From Panagrolaimus kolymaensis (Eukaryota > Nematoda > Chromadorea > Rhabditida > Panagrolaimidae): a stretch of DNA of 64,000 nucleotides. The stretch covers positions 3,472,001 through 3,536,000 of the forward strand of contig JAJQJQ010000014.1 in the NCBI GenBank assembly GCA_028622995.1. The letters run 5' to 3'. The notes beneath the pieces were generated by a model, which saw only the letters and a program-made list of their open reading frames with translations, ran no database searches and was not told the origin of the DNA. The translations under genes were made by a program, and so were the position numbers. Shown here piece by piece: positions 49,029 to 59,795 of this stretch (position 1 is its first letter; each line of letters starts with the position of its first letter).

Positions 49029-51352
49029 TTATTTGCGTGGTTGCAATACTTGAGATTTTCCTCGACATTTTTTTGTTTTTGCTTTTTTATTCATTTTCTC
49101 TTTGATTAATTTATATTCTTGTGCAGGACAGATATGATCATTTTCATAAACTTCAAAATATTCTTCTTCACCATTTTCACTTGGATGATACTTCGCTTGA
49201 ACAAGCTTAATATGTGGTTTGCATTTATAACAATAAAAATAATTAGTTGATTTGACTCTATTTAAAATATAACACAAATTCTTATTTTCAGGATGAAATA
49301 TAATTAGTAAAGAATTTTCTTTACCCTTCATATTTGATGTTAATTCAAAATCGGGTTTAATTATCTTCTTTTTTTCGGGTTTGTATTGCTTTGGTTCGCA
49401 AACATGTTCAAAATCGTGTAATAAAATACATTCTTCACCTTGATAAAAAATTATTCTTGCTTTACAACTTTTTTTCTCTTTTCTACATGGCCAACAATAA
49501 AAGCCTAAAGTACTTTTATAGTATTTGTAACACATATTTCGATCATTTTGCGCAAAGATACATAATATTGTTTTTGGCTCCATTTTGGTATTACATTGCA
49601 ATACGAAACTTGGAGGGCGAATAATTTTTGTTTTTTCCATAAACCAAATATCATTCCTAAAAAAACATTATAAAATCTAGAATTATTGAGTCTATTATTA
49701 TTATGAAGCATTTTGGAAAAAGTATAGTTAAAAATAAAACTGAGTTTTTGCCTCTCTAAATTATGTACTTAAAAAATAATTTTTGTTACCACTTACATGC
49801 TTTCAAAGTTGTCTTTATACACATCTTGTAAAATTTTATCATTTAAATTGATTTCATTTGCCTTAGCTTCTTCCTCTTCTTGATCATTATCATTGAAAAC
49901 ATTCTCATCGCAACCATTAATTTCATTTTCAGTTTCGCTTTCGATATCATCATCGGAGGAGTGGTTGTCGCTGGTTTGATCAGAAGAAATTAATTTGGAG
50001 CTTTGCTTACGCAAATTAGATGCATTTCCGTCAGAAATAGCTAAATTATCTTTTTGTAATGGGGGAGTTTCCGGATTTTCATTTAAATCCATTAGCAAAG
50101 TTTCACTAAAAAACAAATAAATGGAAACTTTGAAATTGAGTGTGATTTTAATTATTTATAACTTACTCAGATTGATCTTCTTCATTGTTCCTTACTAAAA
50201 CGCTGCTATTCATTGGCTCAGTTAAAGCAGAGTCATTTTGGCAGTTGTTGGTAGCTTGATTGTTTCCATCCGTTTCATGAACTACTTCAATTTCAACAAT
50301 TGGAGGATTGATTTGAATTTGGCAATGTGAATCATTCAAATTCATTTCTGACAACATAGACGAACGTGATTCAGAATACTCGTTATTTGTTTTTTGCTTC
50401 TTCGATGGAGGTCTAAAAAGCTTTTTTGTTTATATTATGCAAAAAAGAAAATATATATTACTCTTCGATTTCAGAGCTAGCATTGATAATATTTTCTTGA
50501 ATATTACTTTCATTACTTTCTGTTTCATTAAGAGAAGGTCTAAAAATAAATAAGCAACTTTCTTTTAAATAAAAAAAAATGTTTCTTACTCGCTTTCATT
50601 TTCTTTGTTGGCTTCGATGTTGGGTTCTTTTTTAATAAATTCCAAAATTATATCCACAACCATTTTCTTTTTTAAGAAGTTTATATAAACATCTTTTTCA
50701 TTTCCTTCATAAGCATTCCATAAATCTTTTAATATTTCTTTGAAAAACATTTCAGGAGTTAAAGTTTTATTAATAGTCTTGCAAAGCGGAGTCAAAAACT
50801 TTTTATAAAACCCTTTTTTGGATACTTCTAACGAAAGCTAAAAAAAACTATTTAAATAATGTAAAATATGTATGTAAGCAATTTACCTTTGGATTGTTTT
50901 TTGAAATAAGTTCATGAATCTTTTTGCAAAGATTATCGTTGTGAAAAACCAAAGCAAAGTTATTATTTTTTTCTTTATCAAATACACATAAAATATTCTA
51001 AAAAACAAGAATTTTTAAAAAAAGCATCAAAAAAGTTGTTTACTTACTTTATGATGAATCGATAAAGTTTCAAATGAAACAGTAATAAGTTTGAAATCTG
51101 CAAGAAAAAAATTTGTTAAATCAGAGCTGAAGATTTTAAAAGTTACCTTCGTTAGTGGGAGTAATAAATAAATGTTTTGCATCTCTCAAATTAGTAAGTT
51201 TGAGTTTACATGTTCCTTGATATTCAATTCTTTGATGATCTTTAATAATCATTAAATGAATTAACTTTTTGTTCTAAATAATTTATTTATTAGCACCCGT
51301 GAAATAACTTAACATATAATATTACCTGCAAAGGTTCCATATTTTCAGTCAT
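49029..51352 (-). CDS. PH-like, acidic, two-finger C2HC nuclear protein (paralogue B)
   Basis: Nine exons on the minus strand: 51326-51352, 51147-51273, 51048-51097, 50887-50997, 50590-50837, 50462-50539, 50167-50412, 49797-50105 and 49029-49656. They join in frame to 607 residues. ATG at 51352 gives MTENMEPLQ. The N-terminal PH-like region has the same strand pattern as paralogue A (LIHLMIIKD, FKLITVSFETLS, NILCVFDKEKNNNFALVF) and a closing helix. A helical part with TPLCKTINKTLTPEMFFKEI follows, then an extra 78-base exon absent from A, the nuclear-type motif PPSKKQK, an acidic stretch and two C2HC fingers (CWPC closed by HVC; CYKC closed by HIC). The C-terminus is basic (KKAKTKKCRGKSQ). 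Divergence from A is high outside motifs, so the duplication is not recent. Function as for A: putative nuclear DNA or chromatin protein. Confidence 0.85.
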
Positions 51353-51713
51353 CTTTTTTTTAATCCTCTTCTGAAGTAAGCGTTTTAGAAAAAATAATAT
51401 TGATGTTATGAAATTTATATAATTAATAAAAAGTTTAAATTGTTTTTGGTAAACAACTTATTTGTTATTTGTGACTAATATATGCTTCCTGGAGCTATTT
51501 TCCCTTTCTCATAAGTCATTGACATTTTTCTATTCGTTTTGAGACAAAAAAAGATTGTCTATATTGGCTATTTAGAGGGAAACGATATGAATTTTTTTTA
51601 CGAAGAAATGCAAAAATGATAGCATAAATGTCACGTTTAGAAAAAAAATATTTATCATTTATTATTTTTAATTTTTATAATTAAAAACGAGCAAAAATTT
51701 TTAAAAGTTTTTT
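51353..51713. other. Spacer between paralogue B and the first carboxypeptidase
   Basis: It holds the 5' flank of paralogue B, including the pieces shared with the flank of paralogue A at 51440-51560. No gene. Confidence 0.5.
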
Positions 51714-53203
51714 TTAAATATTTTGATTTTGGATATATTTTTCGATGACATATTTGGTTTCTGGGGCTTTCCATTCGGGTGCCATATGACCTGCGCCTCG
51801 AATAGTAACGAAAGTAACATTTTTGTCATACACCGTTGCAAAGCCTCCAACTTGTCCATTAACTTCAAAAGCATATTTTGGTTTTAAAAGTTGATAGCCA
51901 AGTTGATCAGTGAATTTTTGACCTCCAAGAAAATTACACATTGTGTCCGTATCACCATAATACAAAAGGACTCGAACATTAGCTGCAATAATTTTTTTGA
52001 AATATGGTGCAGTGTCTTGAACTTGTATATCATAATGATTGTGAAGCTCATCATTACAAATGCTCCATTCTCCAAGATTTTCATTGATGTGAAGAGCTTT
52101 TCGAACTTCAGGATTATTCATATATGTTTCAATATCTGTGTCGTTAAAGCATGGGATGCCATTCGATTGGGTATTTTTGATTAAACTTTTCTTTTTCAAC
52201 TGTGCTTCAAATATATTTATAAATGTTTGTGGTCGATACAAACTCATTCGAGGTGAATTAAGAAGCGATGAGGAATCACAATTCCGATAAATATCATATA
52301 GATTTATATTAGCATCTATACCAAGATTTTGACCCATTACAAAACATTCATCAGTGAAATCATTCGTATTACAAGTATCAAAGCATCCATGACAACATTG
52401 CTTTTCAAATTTATTCCATGCCTCTTCATCAAAAAGTCCATGAGCATATCCAAATTCAAATGATGTTTGATCAAAAAGTAACCAATTTAACATTCCATTT
52501 CCAATTCCTATACCTTCAAAATTAATAGGAAAACTACTTTGTCCATCGACAATTTTAGCAGCTAAAGTTGGGACATAAATTCCGCCATAAGATTCACCAA
52601 TAATAAAAGTTCGATAATTTCGAAATGAAGGATGAAGGGTAAAAAATTGCTTTAAACCTTTGTAGTTATAGTTTGCAGTCTAAAAACTTTCCAACTATAT
52701 TTCAGTACCAGCAATAACAAAAGAATCCTTACCATTGTATCACTAGCAGAAGTATTGCCATCAGAAGCATATGAATATCCAACACCAGCTGGAGATTCGA
52801 TATAAACAACCGATGCAAATTTATTCCAAGCATTTGGATTGGCTCTCAAAGTTTTTCCATCGGGATTTACTAAATATGGGCCCATTTCGTGGAGAAGTCC
52901 TGGAACAACCAATATAGTTATTTAAATATTCTTAAGTTTAAGGTTACCTTCAAGTGAGCTGCAACCTGGTCCACCATTAAACCAAAAAATTAAAGGATCA
53001 TTCGTTGGATCATTTTGAGATTCAACAAACCAATAATGCAAAAATTTAGTTTTAGAAACTCTTAAATATCCAGAATAATGTTTGAAATTAATATCAAAAT
53101 TTAAACCAGGAAGATTAATTATTTCATCTTTGCTACCAGGATCAGCAGTAACAGAAATGGATACGAACGCCAAATAAGCAGCGAAGCACAAACAACGGAG
53201 CAT
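51714..53203 (-). CDS. Serine carboxypeptidase, family S10 (cathepsin A-like), copy 1
   Basis: Exons 52948-53203, 52733-52899 and 51714-52679 join in frame to 462 residues, near the usual 450-480. ATG at 53203 begins a signal peptide ending near VTADPGS. S10 hallmarks: [11 protein letters not shown] (oxyanion and substrate region), [13 protein letters not shown], the nucleophile in [10 protein letters not shown], catalytic Asp in [14 protein letters not shown] and His in GAGHMAPEW. It would remove C-terminal residues from peptides at acid pH in the lysosome or gut lumen. A cysteine cluster in CCHGCFDTC is shared by the copies. The same exon layout (256/167/about 966) occurs in the two relatives at 58.0 and 59.8 kb. 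A TATA-like GTATAAAAAG lies at 53256-53265, about 55 bases upstream. Confidence 0.95.
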
Positions 53204-53255
53204 CGTCAAAGAAGAAAAAAAATTGTTGTTATTGTTTATTTAAAAAGTTTTGCTT

Positions 53256-53265
53256 CTTTTTATAC
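53256..53265 (-). promoter_or_regulatory. TATA-like box of carboxypeptidase copy 1
   Basis: GTATAAAAAG on the minus strand about 53-62 bases before the ATG at 53203. Similar boxes at similar distance precede the two other copies. Confidence 0.5.
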
Positions 53266-53729
53266 ACAATTTCTTAATTGCAATTAATTAATTCTATGTA
53301 GATTTGTTCTATTTTTCAACAAAAAATGGATACCAAATTTTTGTAATTGTAAAAAAAATGAAACCAACTAATTAAAAATGAAAACTCAAATTATTGTTAT
53401 TTCTTTTTTTGTTAAAGCATTTTTTTCTTTCCTTTTTTGCCTTTTTTTAAGCTTCCAAACATAAAGTTTGATTATTTTCCATTGTTTTATAAATAAATAT
53501 AATCTTTTTATTTTTTTTACAATTGTTTTCTATTTAAAGAAATTTTATTTATCTACAATAATTTGTTAAAAAATCGTATACCAATAATTCAATTTTCCAA
53601 CATTAAAAAAAACATGAATTCAACAAAACAAATATGAGACACATTTGTTGCAAAAATAATCTTTATTTTAAATTTCAACTTTTTTTATGTTTTAGTTTAT
53701 TTATTCTAGAAAAAAACGTGGCTGATTTA
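53266..53729. other. AT-rich spacer
   Basis: No supported exon in either direction. Confidence 0.45.
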
Positions 53730-54067
53730 TTAAGAGCACCATCCTTCGCCAATATAAGGAATGATACAATGATTGGAACCAGGACAGTCTGCATTAGTTT
53801 TGCATGGTTTATTAAATCCATAAGAGTTTTAAACCTAAAAAAAATAAAAAGAGTTTTGCTTCAATAAATTTTTAGAAGTTTTTTTTATCGATACAGTTAT
53901 CAAGCAAATTACTTAACCACCAACAAACAAAACTTTTCATTTTCTTTGGTAGCAAAGTCAACTTTCACAAACAAAAAAAAGAAAAAAGCTTACTTCAATT
54001 CTTTTGTCGGAAAAATCATCACTGCAAATGAGGCGACAAGAAGGAGGAAGACAACGAAGAAGTTCAT
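53730..54067 (-). pseudogene. Small secreted cysteine-rich peptide gene, probably frameshifted
   Basis: Exon 1 (53994-54067) encodes a signal-peptide start MNFFVVFLLLVASFAV and ends at GTAAGC. The only good acceptor (TTTTTTTAG) gives exon 2 at 53730-53834. The cysteine-rich frame there (KPCKTNADCPGSNHC, then GEGWCS and stop) is out of phase with exon 1 and has TAA just after the acceptor. Joined as read, the product would have no cysteines. An indel of one or two bases near 53825-53834, a sequencing error or an unusual splice would explain this. Exon 1 resembles that of the intact peptide gene at 56676-56987. By family resemblance it would be a secreted effector or toxin-like peptide; no function is claimed. 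Confidence 0.5.
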
Positions 54068-54578
54068 TTTTTTTAATTCAATGAATTATGATTTTTCTGA
54101 AGAAAAAAAATTTTGTCGTTTTTATATGAAATTTTTTTAAATGCTTTTAAAGTGCTATTTTTATGAGATTATTGTTATAAATTTATAAAAGTAATAACGC
54201 TGCAAAAAATAATAATTATCATTCAACATTTATGTGGTTATAAATAAATGAAAATAAAAATATTATACATCAGAAAGGTAAATAGCAGAAGCTTATGCGC
54301 TTTTTTAAATTTTTTGTATTCTCTAATAAAAAGTTCAATAAAAAGTTTCTTTAGTTTTTTTTCTCTTTCTTAAATCGTTTTTTGTTGATTAAAGATCAAG
54401 GTACTAGTGTAGATTCTAAAGTAATTGCTGATTGGCCAACATAATAAACAAGCTCTATCATTTTATGAGGAAAACAAGTCTTTTGCCTTTTATTATATTA
54501 GTGAACAATGTTGAAGAGGAAAATACAATATTTTGATAGCAATTATTTTATCTTAATTTATATAGTTACATTAACATT
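54068..54578. other. AT-rich spacer
   Basis: It contains a minus-strand TATAAAAA near 54119-54126 that could serve the peptide gene. Otherwise no gene. Confidence 0.4.
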
Positions 54579-56055
54579 TTATTCCCTCATTTTATTATCT
54601 TCTCCGCACATTTGATGAATATTAGTCCCTAAAAATGGTTGACTTCTTGTTTTAAAATCAGAATATAAACAATGATCATCATTGCCTCCACAGCCTTTAA
54701 TATATTTCGTGATATGCTCAACCGGTGCTCCTGCAGTTGCAATATAATGAGCCTAAAAAGAAAAATTTCATCATTTTTGAGTTTGGGAAAGATGGATTTA
54801 TTACGCGAATGAATGGAATGCCTTTCTCAGTAATCCATAATTCCATAATTACTGTCGCTGCATAATCGGGTGATGGATATCCAAGAACTTCTTGTTTAGC
54901 TTGAAGAGTTCGAAGGAATGCAGCTACGGTATTATCATGCTAAATATAACAACAATAAAAAAACTTTTATTTACTCACTTCTATGAGCACAGAAACTTAC
55001 AGCAGAATACATAAAGAATTTCTTTTTAGTTTTTCCCGCCAAAGCCAAATCCATGTTATCGATCATAGTCTTTAATAAAACTCCACCTTTAAGAGCAATC
55101 AATTCGGTATTTTCAGGTTCATTAAAATCTGCATTTCCATGCAAATAATCATAAGTTCGATATTTTCCATTTATATATTGCTGCCATAATGAATCGGTTA
55201 TCCATGCAGGCAAAGTCATATTATTATCTTTTTCAATTTTAACTCCAGAATAAAAGTCCTCTAAATGTGAAAATGAATTAAACTTATTTGTGTTGATGCC
55301 AGTTTTTTGAGATATTGTTTGTAATAAGGGCTAAAAATTACATTTTTTTAAAGAATTGCCAAAAAATTTCCAACCTTTTGTGTTGCCATAAATGAAATAA
55401 AGCTGGCTTTCGATTTTAATGTTTCATGAATTTCATCCATTCTTGGACAATCAAAGTTTGTACTTAGCAACTAAAAACGATAAAACTGTAATTTTAAAAT
55501 TTTCTAAAAATCTTTTTGCTCACAGTGTCATCATCTCTTTCAACAGTATGAACTGGGACAGGTGTCCATTTAGTTGGCCACATTCCATTTTCAGTTGGAT
55601 AAGTATTGTTTGAAGTTTCATAAAATCCCGCAATGTGAGCATACGCAGACATTAAAGTTCGATTTACATCCGTTGAGCGGACATATATCTTAAAAGCAGG
55701 CTTTTGCAAGAATTTAAAAAAATATTAAAAACATACATCATAATCATGATATTGCCCTGTAATAAATGGATGATCATGAACATATCGATTTCTAATTCTA
55801 ATTCCATGTTCAAAATGTTGGAGCATTCCTTTCTAAAATAAATTTTAATTTACAATTTTAAAGTTATAATAATTAAATTACGTTTGTCAACTGCCCTCGA
55901 GACACAGGCCACGAGCTTTCTTGATACGGGTCATTGGGATAAGTGGAAGTTGGAGTCCGATCACCATGTCGAAAAACGGTTTGGACCAAAACTAAATGCC
56001 GCCCAATCACAGTTGAAATAATTAATGAAGTTGTTATAAAAACGCGAAAAAGCAT
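54579..56055 (-). CDS. Secreted histidine acid phosphatase, seven exons
   Basis: Exons 55882-56055, 55737-55832, 55524-55688, 55375-55470, 55001-55330, 54805-54939 and 54579-54752 all join at phase 0 to 389 residues, normal for the family. Signal peptide MLFRVFITTSLIISTVIG is followed at once by the catalytic motif VQTVFRHGDRTP, whose His forms the phospho-intermediate. Further hallmarks: IYVRSTDVNRTLMSAYAH, and the proton-donor HD in MYSAHDNTVAAFL, split by the fifth intron. Cysteines near the C-terminus (GCGG, HCLY, QMCG) fit the family's disulfides. It would hydrolyse phosphomonoesters at acid pH in the gut lumen, lysosome or cell surface. It lies among carboxypeptidase genes, in keeping with a digestive cluster. 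Confidence 0.95.
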
Positions 56056-56675
56056 TTTTATAAAACTTTACACCCTAAAAATATTAAAAATGGAAAAGGA
56101 ATATAGAAAAGAAAAGTGGCCTTAATTTGATGTAATGCTTTTATGAAAATGATTTAAAATTTCATTTCAAAAAAGTGTTTATAAAACTATTACAAGAAGA
56201 AAAATAATTAATATTAATTTATTTAATAATAAAAAAGTGGCTAATAAAAAAAGACATTTATGTTTTTTTATATAAATTCAACTCTTCTTCCTTATTGTTA
56301 TTTAAAAAAGGCACTAAAAGCTTTTTCAAATTAAAAAAATCTAAAAATTTGTGCAAAAAAATATGATTTTTAGATAGTTGTTTGTGACTTGTAAAAAAAT
56401 TGGTTAGAATTAAGCTTTTTTTGTCGTAAGAAATGTTAATTAAAAATTTACATCATTCTGAAATGTCTGTACGTTCTATTAAAAAATATTGAGTTACTTA
56501 TTTCCTTAGTTTTCTGCTTTTTAAGTGTTTAATAATGCAATGTAATTAATCCTTAACACTTAAAAAAAAGCTTTTTATTTAACATTTCCACGGCCTTTTA
56601 CAATTTATCATTTCATTTATGACAAAAAAAAAAATATTTAAACTCAAAAAACAAAAAGAAGAAAGATTTTCATAT
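56056..56675. other. AT-rich spacer
   Basis: No coding sequence supported. It is the 5' flank of the acid phosphatase gene. Confidence 0.45.
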
Positions 56676-56987
56676 TTATAGGTTGGAAGTATGATTTGAA
56701 AAGGGACGTGGTAGGCATTGTGCAACAATTTTATGATGGACATATTCAACGCAAAAAAATCCAGGTGGACACATTTTATTATTCAAACAAAGACGAATTT
56801 TGTGTTTTTTATGTCGATGTCTTACAATGTCCTCCTATAAATAAATTCATTAAATTTTTGTTATGTAAGGGTTTTAAGTTTATAATTATTTACAAAAACA
56901 ACAAAAAAAAATACTTACAACAATATTTCCCATAACCAAAAAAGAAGAAGCGGCGATTAAAAAGAAGATGAGAGAGAAGAAATTCAT
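56676..56987 (-). CDS. Small secreted cysteine-containing peptide, two exons
   Basis: Exons 56919-56987 and 56676-56834 join at phase 0 to 75 residues. ATG at 56987 begins a signal peptide (MNFFSLIFFLIAASSFLVMG). The mature part is basic (RHRHKKHK) and has four cysteines in LC-x5-C, CPPGFFC and QC. Exon 1 resembles exon 1 of the broken peptide gene at 53.7-54.1 kb, and both have the same two-exon plan, so they form a small family around the acid phosphatase gene. The role is unknown; basic secreted cysteine peptides can be antimicrobial, but nothing here proves that. Confidence 0.65.
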
Positions 56988-57385
56988 TTTTTTCAAATCC
57001 CTGAATTATGAATTCTTTTTAAATTTAATGGTTGATATTATATGCGATTTTTTTTAACAGCAAATAAATATTAGATGGACACAAATTTCCGAGTATTGTT
57101 ATGTTAAATATTGGTAAAGGCTTTTTTTGTTCATTAAAAAATCCAGGATTTTTTTTTTTTTGCAAATATACATACATATTTTTATTTTTGCTTTTTTCTT
57201 TGTTAAAAAAAATAAAATTTATGCAAGAGTTTGAAATAGGAATGGATCTCCCCTTCCGGCCAACTAATTTATGTAATGTTTTCTTCTTTTCAACATAAAA
57301 TTTTTCCTTTCATTTATTTTCTCGTTGCAAAGAATTGATTTAATTTTGTTTTCTTGAATTTGTTTTGTTTATTGATTATTCTAAG
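56988..57385. other. AT-rich spacer
   Basis: Nothing supportable; open frames here (57101-57298) are poly-F/K compositions driven by A/T. Confidence 0.4.
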
Positions 57386-57475
57386 TTATCGCTTCAAAAA
57401 ATCGCTGTCATCGTCGTCGGTGTGGTCGATGGAAAACCGAATTAATTTTTCAATAAGCCTTTCCATTTGCCACAT
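57386..57475 (-). CDS. Possible 29-codon small open reading frame
   Basis: The ATG at 57475 lies in a good nematode context (AACAAAATG). It opens a frame with balanced composition, MWQMERLIEKLIRFSIDHT followed by an acidic run and a natural stop. The predicted peptide is an amphipathic helix followed by an acidic tail. It stands out from the A/T-driven surroundings by its G+C content. It may equally be the last exon of an unrecognised gene. Confidence 0.25.
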   Translation of the reverse strand: MWQMERLIEKLIRFSIDHTDDDDSDFLKR

Positions 57476-58017
57476 TTTGTTTTAGTAAAATTAAAACATA
57501 TGATAAATGAAACATCAAATTTTATAAAAGTTAAAGATAAAGCTTAGCTCTAAATTATTTTTATGATTAATTTAAGTAGATTATTTAATCTATTTTATTT
57601 TTCATTGTTAAAAATCGTTTTTTCAAGAAATCTTTTCTTTGTTACATTTTATGTATTTTTGCTTTAAAATATTTTTGGAGTTGTTTCTTTTTTCCATTTT
57701 TTTTGTGAGAGCGAAGAAATACATTTTTTTATACAATTATAGTTTATTATTTAATTTTATTAGTTCAGGGTATTTTGAAACCCTATTTTACCTCTTAAAA
57801 AAATACACTGGGCACCATAAAAGATCCTAATTTTTTGAAAAATTAAAATTAAAAACTTTTTTCTATTTTTTGAGGTTAAAAAGCTTTGTAATAATGAAAA
57901 ATAAATAAGTTGCTAACAAAATTTTATTTTTTAAACACATATGCGGTATAGAAAAAGTAGATTAGAAATTATTTTGAAAAAACATTCAAGAAAGCATATA
58001 TTTGGTTTAAAGCTGCC
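57476..58017. other. AT-rich spacer
   Basis: No exon supported; 3' flank of carboxypeptidase copy 2. Confidence 0.4.
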
Positions 58018-59500
58018 TTAAATAACTTGATTTTTGATGAAGTTTTCGATAACATATTTTGTTTCTGGTGCCTTCCATTCAGGAGCCATATGACCTGCGC
58101 CTCGAATAGTAACGAAAGTAACATTTTTATCATAAACCGTCGCGAATCCTCCAACTTGTCCATTAACTTCAAAAGCATATTTTGGTTTTAAAAGCTGATA
58201 ACCAAGTTGATCAGTGAATTTCTGACCACCAAGGAAATTACACATCATATCTGTGTCACCGTAATACAAAAGTACACGAACGTTGGAAGCAACAATTTTC
58301 TTGAAATATGGGCTCATGTCTCTGCCACTCCACTTATATGTCCCACCACCTGAACATTCATACCATTTTCCAAGTTTTTCATTAATATGAAGAGCTTTTC
58401 GTACTTCAGGTAAATTCATATAAGTTCCAATATCCCCTTCGCTTGAACAGTCACTATTTTCGATTTCGGAGAAAGATAAATGTTTGAATTTTAATTCTGT
58501 TTCTTTAGACAAAGACTGAGAATAGAATAGTTTCATTCGAATAACATATAATAAAGAAGAGGAGCTACACGTTTGATAAATATCATATGGATTAAGATGT
58601 GCTGATCCAAATAGGTCTAAGAGTGCATCAGACATGTTTTTGCAATCTCCAGTTAAGCCTTGTATTTTACAAGTATCAAAACATCCATGACAACACAATT
58701 CTTCAAAATCAATCCATTCCTCTTCATCAATAAGTCCGTGATTATAGGCATATTGCATTTGAGTTTTTGTGTTTATGTCCCAATTAACCAAACCATTGCC
58801 AATTCCAATGCCTTCAAAGTTTATGGGAAACTTGCTTTGTCCATCGATAACTTTAGCTGCTAATGTGGGAATATAAACTCCTGCATACGATTCACCAATG
58901 ATAAATGTTGAATGATTCCGGAACGAAGAATGAATGGTCAAAAATTGTTTTACGGCATTGTAGTTGTAATTAGCTGTCTAAAAACTTTACAAAGTTAAAC
59001 TATTCAGATAGTGCAAAGAGCTTACAAGAGCATCATTAGTGGTTGTGTTTCCATCAGATGCATATGAATATCCAACTCCGGCTGGAGACTCGATATAAAC
59101 AACCGAAGCAAATTTATTCCATTCATTTGGATTTTCTCGAAGTGTTGTTCCTTCTGGGCTAACTAGATATGGTCCCATTTCACCAAGAAGGCCTATAAAT
59201 AACATCTATCATTTTTTGATTATGAAAATTAAAAAACCTGCCTAGAATAGAACTGCAACCAGGTCCACCATTGAACCAAAAAATTAAAGGATCATTCGTT
59301 GGATCATTTTGAGATTCAACAAACCAATAATGCAAGAATTTAGTTTTTGAAACTCTTAAATATCCAGAATAGTGCTTAAAATTTATATCAAAATTTAAGC
59401 CAGGAAGATTAATTATTTCATTTTTACTCCCTGGATCAGCAACTGCAGCTGCAGCTGTAATAGCTGTTAGTAATGCAATAAAGCAAACGTCTAACAACAT
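58018..59500 (-). CDS. Serine carboxypeptidase, family S10 (cathepsin A-like), copy 2
   Basis: Exons 59242-59500, 59026-59192 and 58018-58977 join in frame to 461 residues. ATG at 59500 starts a signal peptide ending in AAVADPGS. Motifs: [18 protein letters not shown], nucleophile in [10 protein letters not shown], Asp in [14 protein letters not shown], His in [10 protein letters not shown]. The first intron begins with GC (CTAG, then GCAGGT) where copies 1 and 3 have GT. No GT alternative keeps the frame, so this is a GC-AG intron. The middle part (residues about 230-300) differs most from the other copies. Expected role: acid carboxypeptidase of lysosome or gut. It is divergently arranged with copy 3, 295 bases apart. 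Confidence 0.93.
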
Positions 59501-59795
59501 TTTTTTTGCGATGCTGCTAATTAGTAATTAATATTACTTTTTGCTCCTTATTTATACTTTTTTTTTTGAAAATTGAAAAGCCAAATTCTTTTTTTTAATT
59601 GTTATATTTTTACAACATTTTTTTTACAAATTATAAAATTTGCTTTTCATGGTTTTCTTATATAATTTTTAACAATAAAAATTTTGGTTTTGTTTTAAAA
59701 TGGCTAAGAAAAATTAAAGTGATACTAATTGCTGTAACAATAGTATAAAAATAGAAATGAAAACTATCAATTATAGCTAAAAACAATTTTAGAAA
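59501..59795. promoter_or_regulatory. Shared bidirectional promoter region of carboxypeptidase copies 2 and 3
   Basis: A 295-base gap between two divergent ATGs. A minus-strand GTATAAATA at 59549-59557 lies about 50 bases before copy 2. A plus-strand TATAAAA at 59744-59750 lies about 46 bases before copy 3. The two genes are probably co-regulated. Confidence 0.55.

Noticed and set aside
57101..57830. Hydrophobic open frames suggesting small membrane proteins
   Set aside because: Runs of T on the plus strand give F/L-rich frames by chance; no conserved motif or splice site.
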